A stretch of DNA of 64,000 nucleotides, from assembly GCA_910586625.1 (NCBI GenBank), contig CAJUIZ010000006.1:1-64000 (forward strand), in the 5' to 3' direction. Below are positions 1-7,478 of this stretch, in pieces. Under the pieces are notes generated by a model, which was given only the letters and a program-made list of their open reading frames with translations, had not been told where the DNA came from and did not search any database. The stretch's first letter is position 1. Each line of letters begins with the position of its first letter. The translations under genes and the position numbers were made by a program. The DNA is from an uncultured Christensenellaceae bacterium (GTDB lineage: Bacteria > Bacillota > Clostridia > Christensenellales > CAG-314).

Positions 1-413
1 GTGCGATATGCGCAATACACAACCCAAACAATCCAAGTGTATTGCCATTTTTGTGATATTAAGCTAATTACAATATATAATAAAGCCACGACTATAGCAA
101 TAATCCAATTCATAATTTTTTTGTGCTTGCGTATAATGACGTTACTTCTATTCAGTGCGGATTTTACGTTTTCTTCCGAAATGCTTTTATAATCGCTATT
201 GTTTATCCGTTCGCCGTTTAATATTTCATTTATACTAACATCATATAATTTGCTTAAAATTTGTGGCATTTCCACAGGCGGTAAATAATTACCGTTTTCC
301 CAACGCGAAACTGTTTTATTTGTTACACCGATTTGTTCGCCTAATTCATCTTGAGTAAGATTTTTTTCTTTCCGCAATTCAGCTAAAAAGACCCCGATTT
401 TTTGCATATCCAT
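1..413 (-). CDS. XRE-family transcriptional regulator with a C-terminal membrane segment (3' end cut by window)
   Basis: Reading the minus strand from an ATG at 413 gives an open frame that runs off the window, about 137 codons. Residues about 5-60 form a helix-turn-helix of the Cro/C1 (HTH_3) type, with the motif LTQDELGEQIGVTNKTVSRW followed by ENG. After a polar linker comes a hydrophobic stretch (WIIAIVVALLYIVISLI), so the DNA-binding domain is probably tethered to the membrane. A strong AAGGAG site lies 9-10 bases upstream of the start. The start could instead be the third codon, also Met. The target genes are unknown; an inverted repeat in its own promoter suggests autoregulation. Confidence 0.8.
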   Translation of the reverse strand, partial: MDMQKIGVFLAELRKEKNLTQDELGEQIGVTNKTVSRWENGNYLPPVEMPQILSKLYDVSINEILNGERINNSDYKSISEENVKSALNRSNVIIRKHKKIMNWIIAIVVALLYIVISLISQKWQYTWIVWVVYCAYR

Positions 414-443
414 AATGAATATCTCCTTATTTCTGGTAGCAAT

Positions 444-472
444 ATTATAGCACATAAATACGGAATCGTATT
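444..472 (-). promoter_or_regulatory. Promoter -10 box and inverted-repeat operator of the XRE gene
   Basis: On the minus strand a TATAAT box (444-449) lies upstream of the XRE start. A perfect inverted repeat, ATACG-GAAT-CGTAT (458-471), covers the spacer and -35 region. The -35 hexamer itself is weak. A palindrome in this position is typical of XRE autoregulation, but binding is inferred. Confidence 0.45.
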
Positions 473-531
473 GCCCATAAACAGCGAATTCAAAACAAAC
501 ATTAGACAAATCATAGGATAAAACGGTAAAA

Positions 532-561
532 AAAACCTAAAATAAAACTGTTTTAGGTTTT
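532..561 (-). terminator. Hairpin terminator downstream of the tRNA operon
   Basis: AAAACCTAAAA (532-542) and TTTTAGGTTTT (551-561) form an 11-bp stem. On the minus strand it is followed by a run of T. It can back up the hairpin at 671-704 and shield the XRE gene from tRNA transcription. Confidence 0.6.
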
Positions 562-670
562 AAGTGGAGGGAGAAGGTATGTATTACCGTTTCCGCAAGC
601 GGAACCTCGGCAAACCTTCGCTTCGCTCAGTCGAACGGTATAGCTTCTGCTACTACCTTATGTCCACACA

Positions 671-704
671 GCAAAAGGAACAGGTAAAAACCTGTTCCTT
701 TTGC
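671..704 (-). terminator. Hairpin directly after the tRNA-Tyr gene
   Basis: A perfect 14-bp inverted repeat (671-684 and 691-704) with a 6-base loop abuts the CCA end of tRNA-Tyr. It has only a short T run inside the stem, so it is either a terminator or a processing signal for the end of the tRNA transcript. Confidence 0.6.
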
Positions 705-789
705 TGGTGGGAGGGGGTGGATTCGAACCACCGAAGTCGGAGACGACAGATTTACAGTCTGTTCCCTTTGGCCGCTCGGGAACCCTCCC
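705..789 (-). tRNA. tRNA-Tyr (anticodon GTA)
   Basis: Full cloverleaf with a long variable arm, as in bacterial tRNA-Tyr. The anticodon loop reads CTGTAAA and the CCA end is encoded. It is the last gene of the six-tRNA operon transcribed from the promoter at 1300-1328. Confidence 0.95.
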
Positions 790-817
790 ATAATATTAAA
801 CTTCCTAATAAAAAAAA

Positions 818-894
818 TGGAGCTGGTGAACGGAATCGAACCATCAACCTATTGATTACAAATCAATTGCTCTGCCTGATTGAGCTACACCAGC
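818..894 (-). tRNA. tRNA-Thr (anticodon TGT)
   Basis: The acceptor stem GCTGGTG pairs with CACCAGC. The anticodon loop is TTTGTAA, the T-loop is GGTTCGATTCC-like, and CCA is encoded. Confidence 0.95.
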
Positions 895-921
895 GCGCCG
901 TCAATATTCAATTCCAATGAT

Positions 922-997
922 TGGTGCTTCGGGGCGGAATCGAACCACCGACACGGGGATTTTCAGTCCCCTGCTCTACCTACTGAGCTACCGAAGC
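922..997 (-). tRNA. tRNA-Phe (anticodon GAA)
   Basis: 76-nt cloverleaf with acceptor stem GCTTCGG, anticodon loop CTGAAAA and encoded CCA. It lies between tRNA-Asp and tRNA-Thr. Confidence 0.95.
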
Positions 998-1004
998 AAA
1001 ACAT

Positions 1005-1081
1005 TGGCGACCCGGAAGGGACTCGAACCCTCGACCTCCAGCGTGACAGGCTGGCGTACTAACCATCTGTACTACCGGGCC
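1005..1081 (-). tRNA. tRNA-Asp (anticodon GTC)
   Basis: 77-nt cloverleaf with acceptor stem GGCCCGG, anticodon loop CTGTCAC and encoded CCA. Only 7 bases separate it from tRNA-Phe. Confidence 0.95.
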
Positions 1082-1101
1082 AAAAATACTTGTTTTGCAA
1101 T

Positions 1102-1178
1102 TGGTGGGCCTTCAGGGACTTGAACCCCGGACCAATCGGTTATGAGCCGACCGCTCTGACCAACTGAGCTAAAGGCCC
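1102..1178 (-). tRNA. tRNA with CAT anticodon: elongator Met or Ile2
   Basis: 77-nt cloverleaf with acceptor stem GGGCCTT, anticodon loop CTCATAA and encoded CCA. It is not the initiator, because positions 1 and 72 form a normal G-C pair. Elongator Met and lysidine-modified Ile2 both show CAT in DNA and cannot be separated safely by eye. Confidence 0.9.
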
Positions 1179-1202
1179 AACTACTTTTTTAACGCAATTG
1201 AT

Positions 1203-1279
1203 TGGTCGGGGTGAAGAGATTCGAACTCCCGACCCCATGGTCCCAAACCACGTGCGCTACCAAGCTGCGCTACACCCCG
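1203..1279 (-). tRNA. tRNA-Pro (anticodon TGG)
   Basis: 77-nt cloverleaf with acceptor stem CGGGGTG, anticodon loop TTTGGGA and encoded CCA. It is the first gene of the tRNA operon, just downstream of the promoter. Confidence 0.95.
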
Positions 1280-1299
1280 ATGTTTTCATCAGCCTATTT

Positions 1300-1328
1300 A
1301 TCTTACAATATTTTGAAATGTCTGTCAA
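1300..1328 (-). promoter_or_regulatory. Housekeeping promoter of the tRNA operon
   Basis: TTGACA (1323-1328) and TAAGAT (1300-1305) are separated by exactly 17 bases on the minus strand. Transcription would start about 14 bases before tRNA-Pro. Confidence 0.8.
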
Positions 1329-1329
1329 C

Positions 1330-1688
1330 TTTTTTAACGTCGTTTTTTCAGAAAAATTATTGACTTTTCAAGAAAAATTTATCGCGATAATTTTAATAAT
1401 ATTCGCCCCTTTTTCGCTCCGCTATTTTTGCACGAAAGAAACACAGTAGTATAACCGTCAACGCCAGCAATCACCGCTCTTAATATCGACTGTATGCTAC
1501 CGCCGACTTCCGCTTCAAAGCCTTACGGCAAATACGCGGTTCGACGCTACGGCAAGGAATACCTTTTCCCTGAGCACGCGGTTTATATTTACAGACAAAC
1601 GCATTTTCGACACTATTACGCCGCTTTTTACAAAACAATTCAAAACAGCTTAGCATTACGGATATACAATTAACGTCGGAGGCAAACA
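1330..1688. other. Intergenic region before spoIIAA with possible Spo0A box
   Basis: This 359-base gap lies between the tRNA promoter and spoIIAA and shows no convincing gene. A sequence whose complement is TGTCGAAAA (1604-1612) fits the Spo0A box consensus, and a weaker copy (complement CGTCGAA) lies near 1540. The spoIIA operon of Bacillus is switched on by Spo0A with sigma H. No clear sigma-H promoter could be picked out here. Confidence 0.35.
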
Positions 1689-1994
1689 ATGGAACTATTT
1701 GTGGATTTTGAAGGCGCGTCGCTTGTTTTCCGCCTTATAGGAGAGTTAGACGAACACTCCGCCGAATTTGTGCGAAGACGTTTGGACTCGACGATAAGCG
1801 AAGGAAATTTCAACGCCGTAATATTCGACTTGTCAAGATTGTCCTTTATGGACTCGACCGGAATAGGAGTTGTAATCGGCAGATATAAGCTAATACGCAA
1901 GCAGAACAAAAGCGTGTACGTACGCAACCCGTCGCCGACGGTGGATAAAATTTTCAGAATGTCGGGTCTGTACGAAATTATATCAAAAATTTGA
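1689..1994 (+). CDS. spoIIAA: Anti-sigma F factor antagonist SpoIIAA
   Basis: A STAS-domain protein of 101 residues, close to the usual family length. When unphosphorylated it binds SpoIIAB and releases sigma F in the forespore. The phosphorylatable serine is Ser56 in the motif FMDSTGIGVVIGRY, which SpoIIAB modifies. It is the first gene of a three-gene operon with spoIIAB and sigF, in the order found in Bacillus and Clostridium. The start has a GGAGG site 7 bases upstream. The order and the serine motif make the identification secure. Confidence 0.97.
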   Translation: MELFVDFEGASLVFRLIGELDEHSAEFVRRRLDSTISEGNFNAVIFDLSRLSFMDSTGIGVVIGRYKLIRKQNKSVYVRNPSPTVDKIFRMSGLYEIISKI

Positions 1995-2003
1995 GAGGGA
2001 AAT

Positions 2004-2423
2004 ATGTCAATTATTAACAGTATGAAGTTGAATATCGAAGCCAAGTCGCAAAACGAAAGCTTTGCGCGAAGCGTTGTGGCGGGGTTTTACATACAAATCA
2101 ATCCTACGTTGGAACAAATAGAAGACCTTAAAACAGCCGTATCGGAGGCAGTAACCAACTGTATCGTTCACGCATACGAAGGGGCGCAGCAAGGGTCCAT
2201 AGACATAGACTGCGACTTGTACGCGGACAAAATAAACGTTGTAATAACGGACTACGGCAAGGGGATAGATAACGTAACGAAAGCTATGGAGCCGTTTTAC
2301 ACCACCGGCGCGGAAGGCGAACGCTCCGGAATGGGCTTTACTGTAATGCAGGCGTTTTGCGACAAGGTGGAGGTTGTATCGAAAAAAGGTTTGACGCAAG
2401 TGACTCTCATTAAAAAAGTTTAG
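2004..2423 (+). CDS. spoIIAB: Anti-sigma F factor and serine kinase SpoIIAB
   Basis: A GHKL-type ATPase of 139 residues that binds and silences sigma F and phosphorylates SpoIIAA. The N box is visible (SEAVTNCIVHAYEG), as are the G1 box (DYGKGID) and the G2 region (GMGFTVMQ). The N-terminal SQNESFAR stretch matches the family. It starts 9 bases after spoIIAA behind a GAGAGG site. The neighbours are its substrate and its target, so the role in forespore-specific control is clear. Confidence 0.97.
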   Translation: MSIINSMKLNIEAKSQNESFARSVVAGFYIQINPTLEQIEDLKTAVSEAVTNCIVHAYEGAQQGSIDIDCDLYADKINVVITDYGKGIDNVTKAMEPFYTTGAEGERSGMGFTVMQAFCDKVEVVSKKGLTQVTLIKKV

Positions 2424-2435
2424 GCGGTATAGGTA

Positions 2436-3164
2436 ATGCTAAGCCACGACGAAACAATGAGATTGATTGCCCTTGCCCAACAGGGGGAAGAAGCGGCAAG
2501 CTCCACTCTTCTTACGGAAAACGCTCCGCTTCTTAAAAGCATTATAAAACGGTATCTCGGAAAGCACGTTGAATACGACGACCTTTACCAAATTGCAAGC
2601 ATAGGACTGTTGAAGTCGATAAAAAATTTTTCTCTTGACTACAACGTAAAATTCTCCACCTACGCTGTTCCGATGATATTGGGGGAAATTAAACGGTATA
2701 TGCGCGACGACGGCTATTTGAAGGTCTCACGCTCGTTAAAAAGCATATCTTCCAAAATTGCGCGTTACGTAGACGAAAAAATAAAAAACGGCGAAGAATC
2801 TCCGCGAATAGAAGAAATTGCCGAGCACTTCGACATAGATCCGACTGAAGTGATATTTGCAATGGATTCGGCAAAATTACCCGTATCGCTATACGAAACC
2901 ACTAACGACAAGGACGGGAAGCAAACCACACTGGTAGACAGGCTGCCTACCGACGAAGATAAAAAAATGATAGACAAAGTTATACTCAAAGATATGTTGG
3001 CTAAGTTGACTCCGAGAGAACAAAAGATAATTATTCTGCGCTATTTCAGAGATATGACTCAGGGCGAAATCGCCGCCAAAATGGGCGTATCGCAGGTACA
3101 AATATCCCGACTGGAAAACAGGATTCTCAAAAAACTGAAAGAATTGTATACAGAAAATAGTTGA
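2436..3164 (+). CDS. sigF: RNA polymerase sporulation sigma factor SigF
   Basis: A sigma-70 family protein of 242 residues without region 1.1. Region 2 carries the DLYQIASIGLLKSIKNF and FSTYAVPMILGEIKRY signatures. Region 4 ends in an HTH (TQGEIAAKMGVSQVQISRLE). It directs early forespore gene expression and is held by SpoIIAB. It lies 12 bases after spoIIAB; the Shine-Dalgarno before its ATG is weak, so translation may be coupled. SigG is a close paralogue, but position in the spoIIA operon points to SigF. Confidence 0.96.
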   Translation: MLSHDETMRLIALAQQGEEAASSTLLTENAPLLKSIIKRYLGKHVEYDDLYQIASIGLLKSIKNFSLDYNVKFSTYAVPMILGEIKRYMRDDGYLKVSRSLKSISSKIARYVDEKIKNGEESPRIEEIAEHFDIDPTEVIFAMDSAKLPVSLYETTNDKDGKQTTLVDRLPTDEDKKMIDKVILKDMLAKLTPREQKIIILRYFRDMTQGEIAAKMGVSQVQISRLENRILKKLKELYTENS

Positions 3165-3169
3165 TACAT

Positions 3170-3203
3170 AAAAATCTCGCAAATATTATTTTGCGAGATT
3201 TTT
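3170..3203 (+). terminator. Terminator of the spoIIA operon
   Basis: The stem AAAAATCTCGCAAA (3170-3183) pairs with TTTTGCGAGATTTTT (from 3189), and the T run lies on the plus strand just after sigF. Confidence 0.85.
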
Positions 3204-3309
3204 GAGTATATTTAGCGTGTTTTACTATCATTTGATTGCAAAAAGCAATATTATGTTTGTAATAGTATAGTGCATTTCACCGTTTTGAATACCAATTCAA
3301 ACTGTTATG

Positions 3310-3343
3310 TCCATAATACAACCGACGAGCAGTTGATTATGGA
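3310..3343 (-). terminator. Possible hairpin at the 3' side of spoIVA
   Basis: TCCATAATaCAA (3310-3321) pairs with TTGATTATGGA (3333-3343) with one bulge. It lies 14 bases downstream of the spoIVA stop on the minus strand. There is no T run, so termination is uncertain. Confidence 0.35.
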
Positions 3344-3356
3344 GCAAGCCCGAACA

Positions 3357-4817
3357 TTACAGCAATAAACAAATAAGTCCGCCGCGGTTTTCGTTTACTA
3401 TTTTATTCAACGTTTTAGACAGCTTTTGCTTGATTTCTATAGGCATAGCGTAGCACTTGCTTTCCAAGCCGTCCTTTGCCAACCCTGCCATTGTTTTGCC
3501 GAACATATTGGTGTTCCAAATAGCTTCGGGGTTTTGTTTGTATTCTTCCAGCAGGTATTTGCTCTGCTCTTCGCTGCCCACCATTGGGCTTACTTCCGTA
3601 TTTACGTTTACCTTTACTATGTGGTAGCTTGGCGAAGTAGCCTTGAGACGCACGCCGTATATATTGCCTTGCTTAACCATTTGCGGTTCGTCAAGCGTCA
3701 TATTGGACGCGTTGGGATAAACGATGCCGTAGCCGTTTGCGTCCGCTTCGTCCAAAGCGTCCTTGATAGCGTCGAATTTATTTTTCGCATAGGCGGATGC
3801 CGTAACAAAGCTCATCAAAGAGAATTCGTCCACGATATCCATCTGCGCTTGTTCCGATAGCACTTGGAAGAAAAGGTCGTCCGTAGGCTCCAACGCATAG
3901 TTTACTACGCCGCGCCCCATATCCAAGTCGTCGATTTTGGCTGATGATATAAATGAACACGCATCGAAAACATCCGCCAAGCCGTAGGCGTCCTTCATTT
4001 TGTCCACAGCAGGCGCGTTGTCTTTTAGACGTTCCATAATTTCGCTTATTACGCGGTTATCTTTGTCTAACGCGCGCATCCATTTGGGCAGGTTAAGCGC
4101 GATACGTCTTACGGGGAATTCCTGCAAAACGTCCGTCAAAACGCCTTCCAGCTCTTCCGCGCCCGCTTCCAGCACGTTAATGGGACGGACTGTTACGCCG
4201 TACTTTTCTTGCAACGTTTTAGCCAGTTCTACGCTGTGATCTTCACGCGGATTTTTACAATTGAGCAATACAACAAAAGGCTTGTCGGCATTTTTGAGTT
4301 CCTTGATTACGCGTTCTTCTGCAGGAACATAATTTTTGCGCTGAATATCGCCGACACTGCCGTCGGTTGTAACCACCACCGCTATGGTAGAATGCTCGGA
4401 AGCCACCTTCTGCGTGCCTATTTCGGCGGCGCGTTCGAAAGGAATAGGCTCGGTAGACCACGGAGTATTTACCAAACGCGCTTTATCGCCTTCGGTATGC
4501 CCCTCTGCGCCTTCTATTAGATATCCTACGCAATCTATCAGACGGACGTTTGCCGTCGCTTTGTCGTCCAATGTCAGCTTAACGGCGTTATTCGGAACAA
4601 ATTTCGGCTGCGTAGTCATTATCGTTTTACCGTCGGCAGACTGCGGAAGCTCGTCGATGGCGCGAGCACGCTCGTTCTTATCCCCAATAGAAGGTAAAAT
4701 AAGTTTTTCCATAAAATTTTTGACAAACGTCGACTTTCCGCTGCGGACGGGACCGACTACGCCGATATAAATATCGCCGTTAGTGCGCTCCGCAATGTCT
4801 TGATAAATGTTGTTCAT
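3357..4817 (-). CDS. spoIVA: Stage IV sporulation protein A, spore-coat scaffold ATPase
   Basis: SpoIVA polymerises on the forespore surface using ATP and forms the basement layer for coat and cortex assembly; SpoVM anchors it to the membrane. The protein has 486 residues from the chosen start. Its N-terminus MNNIYQDIAERTNGDIYIG matches the family, with a Walker A loop GPVRSGKS at residues 22-29 and the family hallmark ELPQSADGKTIMTTQPKFVP. It ends in the typical hydrophobic tail (GGLICLLL). The frame extends upstream, but the ATG at 4817 has GGAGG 5 bases before it and matches the known N-terminus. spoVM is also in this window, at 27 kb. Confidence 0.97.
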   Translation of the reverse strand: MNNIYQDIAERTNGDIYIGVVGPVRSGKSTFVKNFMEKLILPSIGDKNERARAIDELPQSADGKTIMTTQPKFVPNNAVKLTLDDKATANVRLIDCVGYLIEGAEGHTEGDKARLVNTPWSTEPIPFERAAEIGTQKVASEHSTIAVVVTTDGSVGDIQRKNYVPAEERVIKELKNADKPFVVLLNCKNPREDHSVELAKTLQEKYGVTVRPINVLEAGAEELEGVLTDVLQEFPVRRIALNLPKWMRALDKDNRVISEIMERLKDNAPAVDKMKDAYGLADVFDACSFISSAKIDDLDMGRGVVNYALEPTDDLFFQVLSEQAQMDIVDEFSLMSFVTASAYAKNKFDAIKDALDEADANGYGIVYPNASNMTLDEPQMVKQGNIYGVRLKATSPSYHIVKVNVNTEVSPMVGSEEQSKYLLEEYKQNPEAIWNTNMFGKTMAGLAKDGLESKCYAMPIEIKQKLSKTLNKIVNENRGGLICLLL

Positions 4818-4842
4818 ACCTGCCTCCATAACTGTTTGGTTA

Positions 4843-4850
4843 ATTGTATG
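4843..4850 (-). promoter_or_regulatory. Sigma E-like -10 element before spoIVA
   Basis: CATACAAT on the minus strand equals the CATACAnT consensus for the -10 box of mother-cell sigma E. It lies about 25 bases before the spoIVA start. spoIVA is a classic sigma E gene in Bacillus. The -35 region is not convincing, so confidence is moderate. Confidence 0.45.
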
Positions 4851-4927
4851 AACAAGCAAGCCGAATTAGAACGCATAAGCTAATATAACGAAAAATTAAA
4901 TTCCAGAAAAAATAAGCAATAATCGGA

Positions 4928-5464
4928 TCAATCTTTAATAATCATAACTTCGTCGTATTGTGGCGAATAAAGTATATCCACTTTTCTATCGGCATAATTA
5001 TTGAACCATCCGACGTACCCCGATTGCCCGCCGAATACCTTGACGGTACTCTCCTTCCGAAAAGCCGCATCGTTACAATAAAAATCGATTCGTATTTTGG
5101 TCGCTTTCGGCTGCATACCGCCCCTGTATTCATCAATCTTTTTGGAGTAAGCATTTATTTCAACAGCGTCGTACAGCCAAACTCTCAGTTTTTGTTTTAA
5201 CTTTTTATTCTTAATAAAAACATATGTACACAACGATATCATTGCAACGGCTCCCGCATCGCAAATGGACATAAGCGCGATAAGCTCTACATCCCATTCC
5301 ACTTGCGGAATGGCCAACAGTACTATTGTAAAAATAAAGAACAAGCAGCTTACCGCTACGGCGAACCAACCCACAAAACGCTGCTTGTTATCCAAAATAT
5401 TACCTTGACTTAAAGAAATAAGTTTTCCGTGTTTTAATAAGATATCTTTTTCATCGTTCTGCAT
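4928..5464 (-). CDS. Hypothetical membrane protein with two transmembrane segments
   Basis: 178 residues, family not recognised. A short polar N-terminus precedes two hydrophobic helices at about residues 31-53 and 62-84. A soluble domain of about 90 residues follows, with a YCNDAAFRKESTVKVFGG region and an IDEY motif. The hairpin topology leaves both ends on the same side, probably the cytoplasm. A TAGGAG site lies just upstream of the ATG. It stands alone between spoIVA and the methyltransferase gene. Proximity to spoIVA hints at a sporulation link, but nothing in the sequence proves it. Confidence 0.7.
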   Translation of the reverse strand: MQNDEKDILLKHGKLISLSQGNILDNKQRFVGWFAVAVSCLFFIFTIVLLAIPQVEWDVELIALMSICDAGAVAMISLCTYVFIKNKKLKQKLRVWLYDAVEINAYSKKIDEYRGGMQPKATKIRIDFYCNDAAFRKESTVKVFGGQSGYVGWFNNYADRKVDILYSPQYDEVMIIKD

Positions 5465-5566
5465 TGTTTATTACTCCTACGGATAGGTATGCGTAATTCG
5501 AACCCCGTATAGCTAAGAGTTTTGCTTGTAAGAAGCGCACACAAATAGAAACTTATAATTATATAC

Positions 5567-6697
5567 TTATTTATTCAGTAATTCGAATAATTTTTGGTCG
5601 AAACCGTATTTTTGCATAAGCTCGGCAATTTTGGGAGCGTTAACGTTGCTTTTACCGTGAGTTTTGACGGCGCGTATCATTAGGTTCTTGGGAGAATGTA
5701 CAAGGTCGACAAATTCCATTACGTCGACGGAATAGCCTTCGTCTTCCAAAAGCATTGCGCGGATACTGTCCGTAAGCAAAGCCGAAACGCGCTCCTTAAT
5801 TATGCCGTATTTCAAAAGAGCGTCCAAGTCGCCGCCCTTTTTAACGGACGAATTTATTTCGTGCTGACAGCAGGGAACGGAAAAGATATACGGTACATTG
5901 TGCGATACCGCGTAATTTAACGCGTAGTCGGTGGCTACGTCGCACGCGTGCAACGAAACCACCGCGTCGATTTGCTCATCGTACAGCCTATCCTTAGATA
6001 CGTCCGCAACGACGAAACGGAGATTACCGTAGTCGTATTTTTCCGCAAGGGCATTGCACTCCGCCACCACGTCCGATTTCAAATCGTAACCGATAATTTT
6101 AGCGTTAATTTTGCGCACGTTTACCAGATAATGGTAAATAACGAACGTCAGATAGGATTTGCCGCAACCGAAATCCAGCAGAGTTAGCTCCTTTTTGCCG
6201 TAATTCTTAAATACGTCGTCCAAAATTTCCGTAAAACGATTGATTTGCTTGAACTTGGCGTACATAGAATTGACAACCTTGCGCTGCTTGGTAAAAATAC
6301 CCAATTCTTGAAATACGGGGATATCGTCGCCTTCGTTGAGTAAATAATTTTTGCTGCGATTTGCCGCAGAAGATACAGGCGACGCACAAATTACGTCGCG
6401 GCACAAACGTTTTGTTCTTTTAGCGTTTGACAAATAGGTTATTTCCCGTTCGCGAGTTACTATCAATACCTGCTTGTACTTGCCTGCCAAGTTATTCGCA
6501 GCCCAATCGTACAGCTCCCAAGGCTTTAAGTTAGTCTGAAATGCCTGAGTGGCAGTGAATTGCGTTGCGTAAAAAGCACGTCCGCTCTTGCCGTCCACGG
6601 GCTGAATTTTTATACTTAAAAATTTGCAATCCTTTTGTAAAGGACTGCTTGCGAATATTTTTATTACGTCGTCGTATTGCTTTAACTCGTCGAACAC
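5567..6697 (-). CDS. SAM-dependent methyltransferase (Methyltransf_32-like)
   Basis: 376 residues. The SAM-binding motif I is LLDFGCGKSYLTF at about residues 173-185, followed by IIGYDLK (motif II) and a conserved SLHACDVATDYAL stretch. A SVPCCQHEIN segment resembles the Methyltransf_32 family (PF13679). The substrate is unknown; an RNA target is possible. The start is GTG, 4 bases after the plsY stop, with a GGTGAG-type site overlapping the end of plsY. It is the last gene of the der-plsY operon, so translation is probably coupled. Confidence 0.85.
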   Translation of the reverse strand: MFDELKQYDDVIKIFASSPLQKDCKFLSIKIQPVDGKSGRAFYATQFTATQAFQTNLKPWELYDWAANNLAGKYKQVLIVTREREITYLSNAKRTKRLCRDVICASPVSSAANRSKNYLLNEGDDIPVFQELGIFTKQRKVVNSMYAKFKQINRFTEILDDVFKNYGKKELTLLDFGCGKSYLTFVIYHYLVNVRKINAKIIGYDLKSDVVAECNALAEKYDYGNLRFVVADVSKDRLYDEQIDAVVSLHACDVATDYALNYAVSHNVPYIFSVPCCQHEINSSVKKGGDLDALLKYGIIKERVSALLTDSIRAMLLEDEGYSVDVMEFVDLVHSPKNLMIRAVKTHGKSNVNAPKIAELMQKYGFDQKLFELLNK

Positions 6698-6701
6698 TTA
6701 A

Positions 6702-7478
6702 TCACTCACCGCCGTTTTCGTTTTCTTCCGAAGCGTTTGCTTCTTCGCTCGCGCCGTCGTCGTGCTGCGCCGCATTCCGCCTTTCTTCACGTTCTTTAAG
6801 CTCACGCAAACGATGCTCGCTTTTGCCTCGCAGCGCTTTAAGTACGCCCAAACGCGACTCCTTCCCTGTAAAAATGCGCGCAATATTGTGGCGATGAGCA
6901 AATATTACGAAAACAAACATTAACGTAAAAGCCGCCGAAGCAAAAGCTCCTATATCGGCGTACATAACCGTCCAACACCATATTATCATAAACAAGCTTG
7001 TCAATATAGCGAACACCGACATTCTGTCCGAAATGAGAATAATGACGATTGCCGGTATAATACAGCAAAGCATCAGGATGGGCTGATTCACCAATAAGAC
7101 TCCGATACTCGCAGCCACCCCCTTTCCCCCGCGAAAACCATACAAAACGGGGAAAATATGTCCCAAAACAACAAACAGTCCGGCGAAGTACTGCGCTTGC
7201 ACAGCGGCTTGCTCGCCCAACAAAGCAAATATATACTTAGCACTGAGACAACAAACAACGCCCTTGAGACAATCGCACGTAAAGGTCAAAACCCCCATAC
7301 GCAGCCCAAATACTCGAAACATATTGGTTGCGCCGGCATTACCGCTTCCGCAGGTTCTGACGTCCCGTTTCTGTATCAAACGAGAGAATATAACGGCAAA
7401 ATTTATGTTGCCTACAAAATAGCAAATTACCGCCAAAATACAGAACTGCCACCAATAACTAACAAATATATCGAACAT
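6702..7478 (-). CDS. plsY: Acyl-phosphate:glycerol-3-phosphate acyltransferase PlsY
   Basis: PlsY is an integral membrane enzyme that moves an acyl group from acyl-phosphate to glycerol-3-phosphate, the first step of phospholipid synthesis. Family motifs are clear: SGNAGATN near residue 46, GHIFPV with FRGGKGVA, and several hydrophobic helices. At 258 residues it is longer than usual (about 200) because of a charged, low-complexity C-terminal tail rich in Glu, Arg and Ala. Its ATG overlaps the TAA of der (TAATG), so the two genes are coupled. Der with PlsY is a common pairing in Firmicutes. Confidence 0.95.
   Translation of the reverse strand: MFDIFVSYWWQFCILAVICYFVGNINFAVIFSRLIQKRDVRTCGSGNAGATNMFRVFGLRMGVLTFTCDCLKGVVCCLSAKYIFALLGEQAAVQAQYFAGLFVVLGHIFPVLYGFRGGKGVAASIGVLLVNQPILMLCCIIPAIVIILISDRMSVFAILTSLFMIIWCWTVMYADIGAFASAAFTLMFVFVIFAHRHNIARIFTGKESRLGVLKALRGKSEHRLRELKEREERRNAAQHDDGASEEANASEENENGGE

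Noticed and set aside
1..192. 63-codon plus-strand frame
   Set aside because: It is antisense to the XRE regulator, which has a recognisable domain and a ribosome site.
564..920. 118-codon plus-strand open frame over the tRNA operon
   Set aside because: It runs antisense through tRNA-Tyr and tRNA-Thr; the peptide comes from tRNA sequence. Similar frames at 880-1123 and 1198-1449 were rejected for the same reason.
1480..1689. 69-codon minus-strand frame in the spoIIAA leader
   Set aside because: It has no ribosome site, no recognisable domain and sits opposite the spoIIA promoter region.
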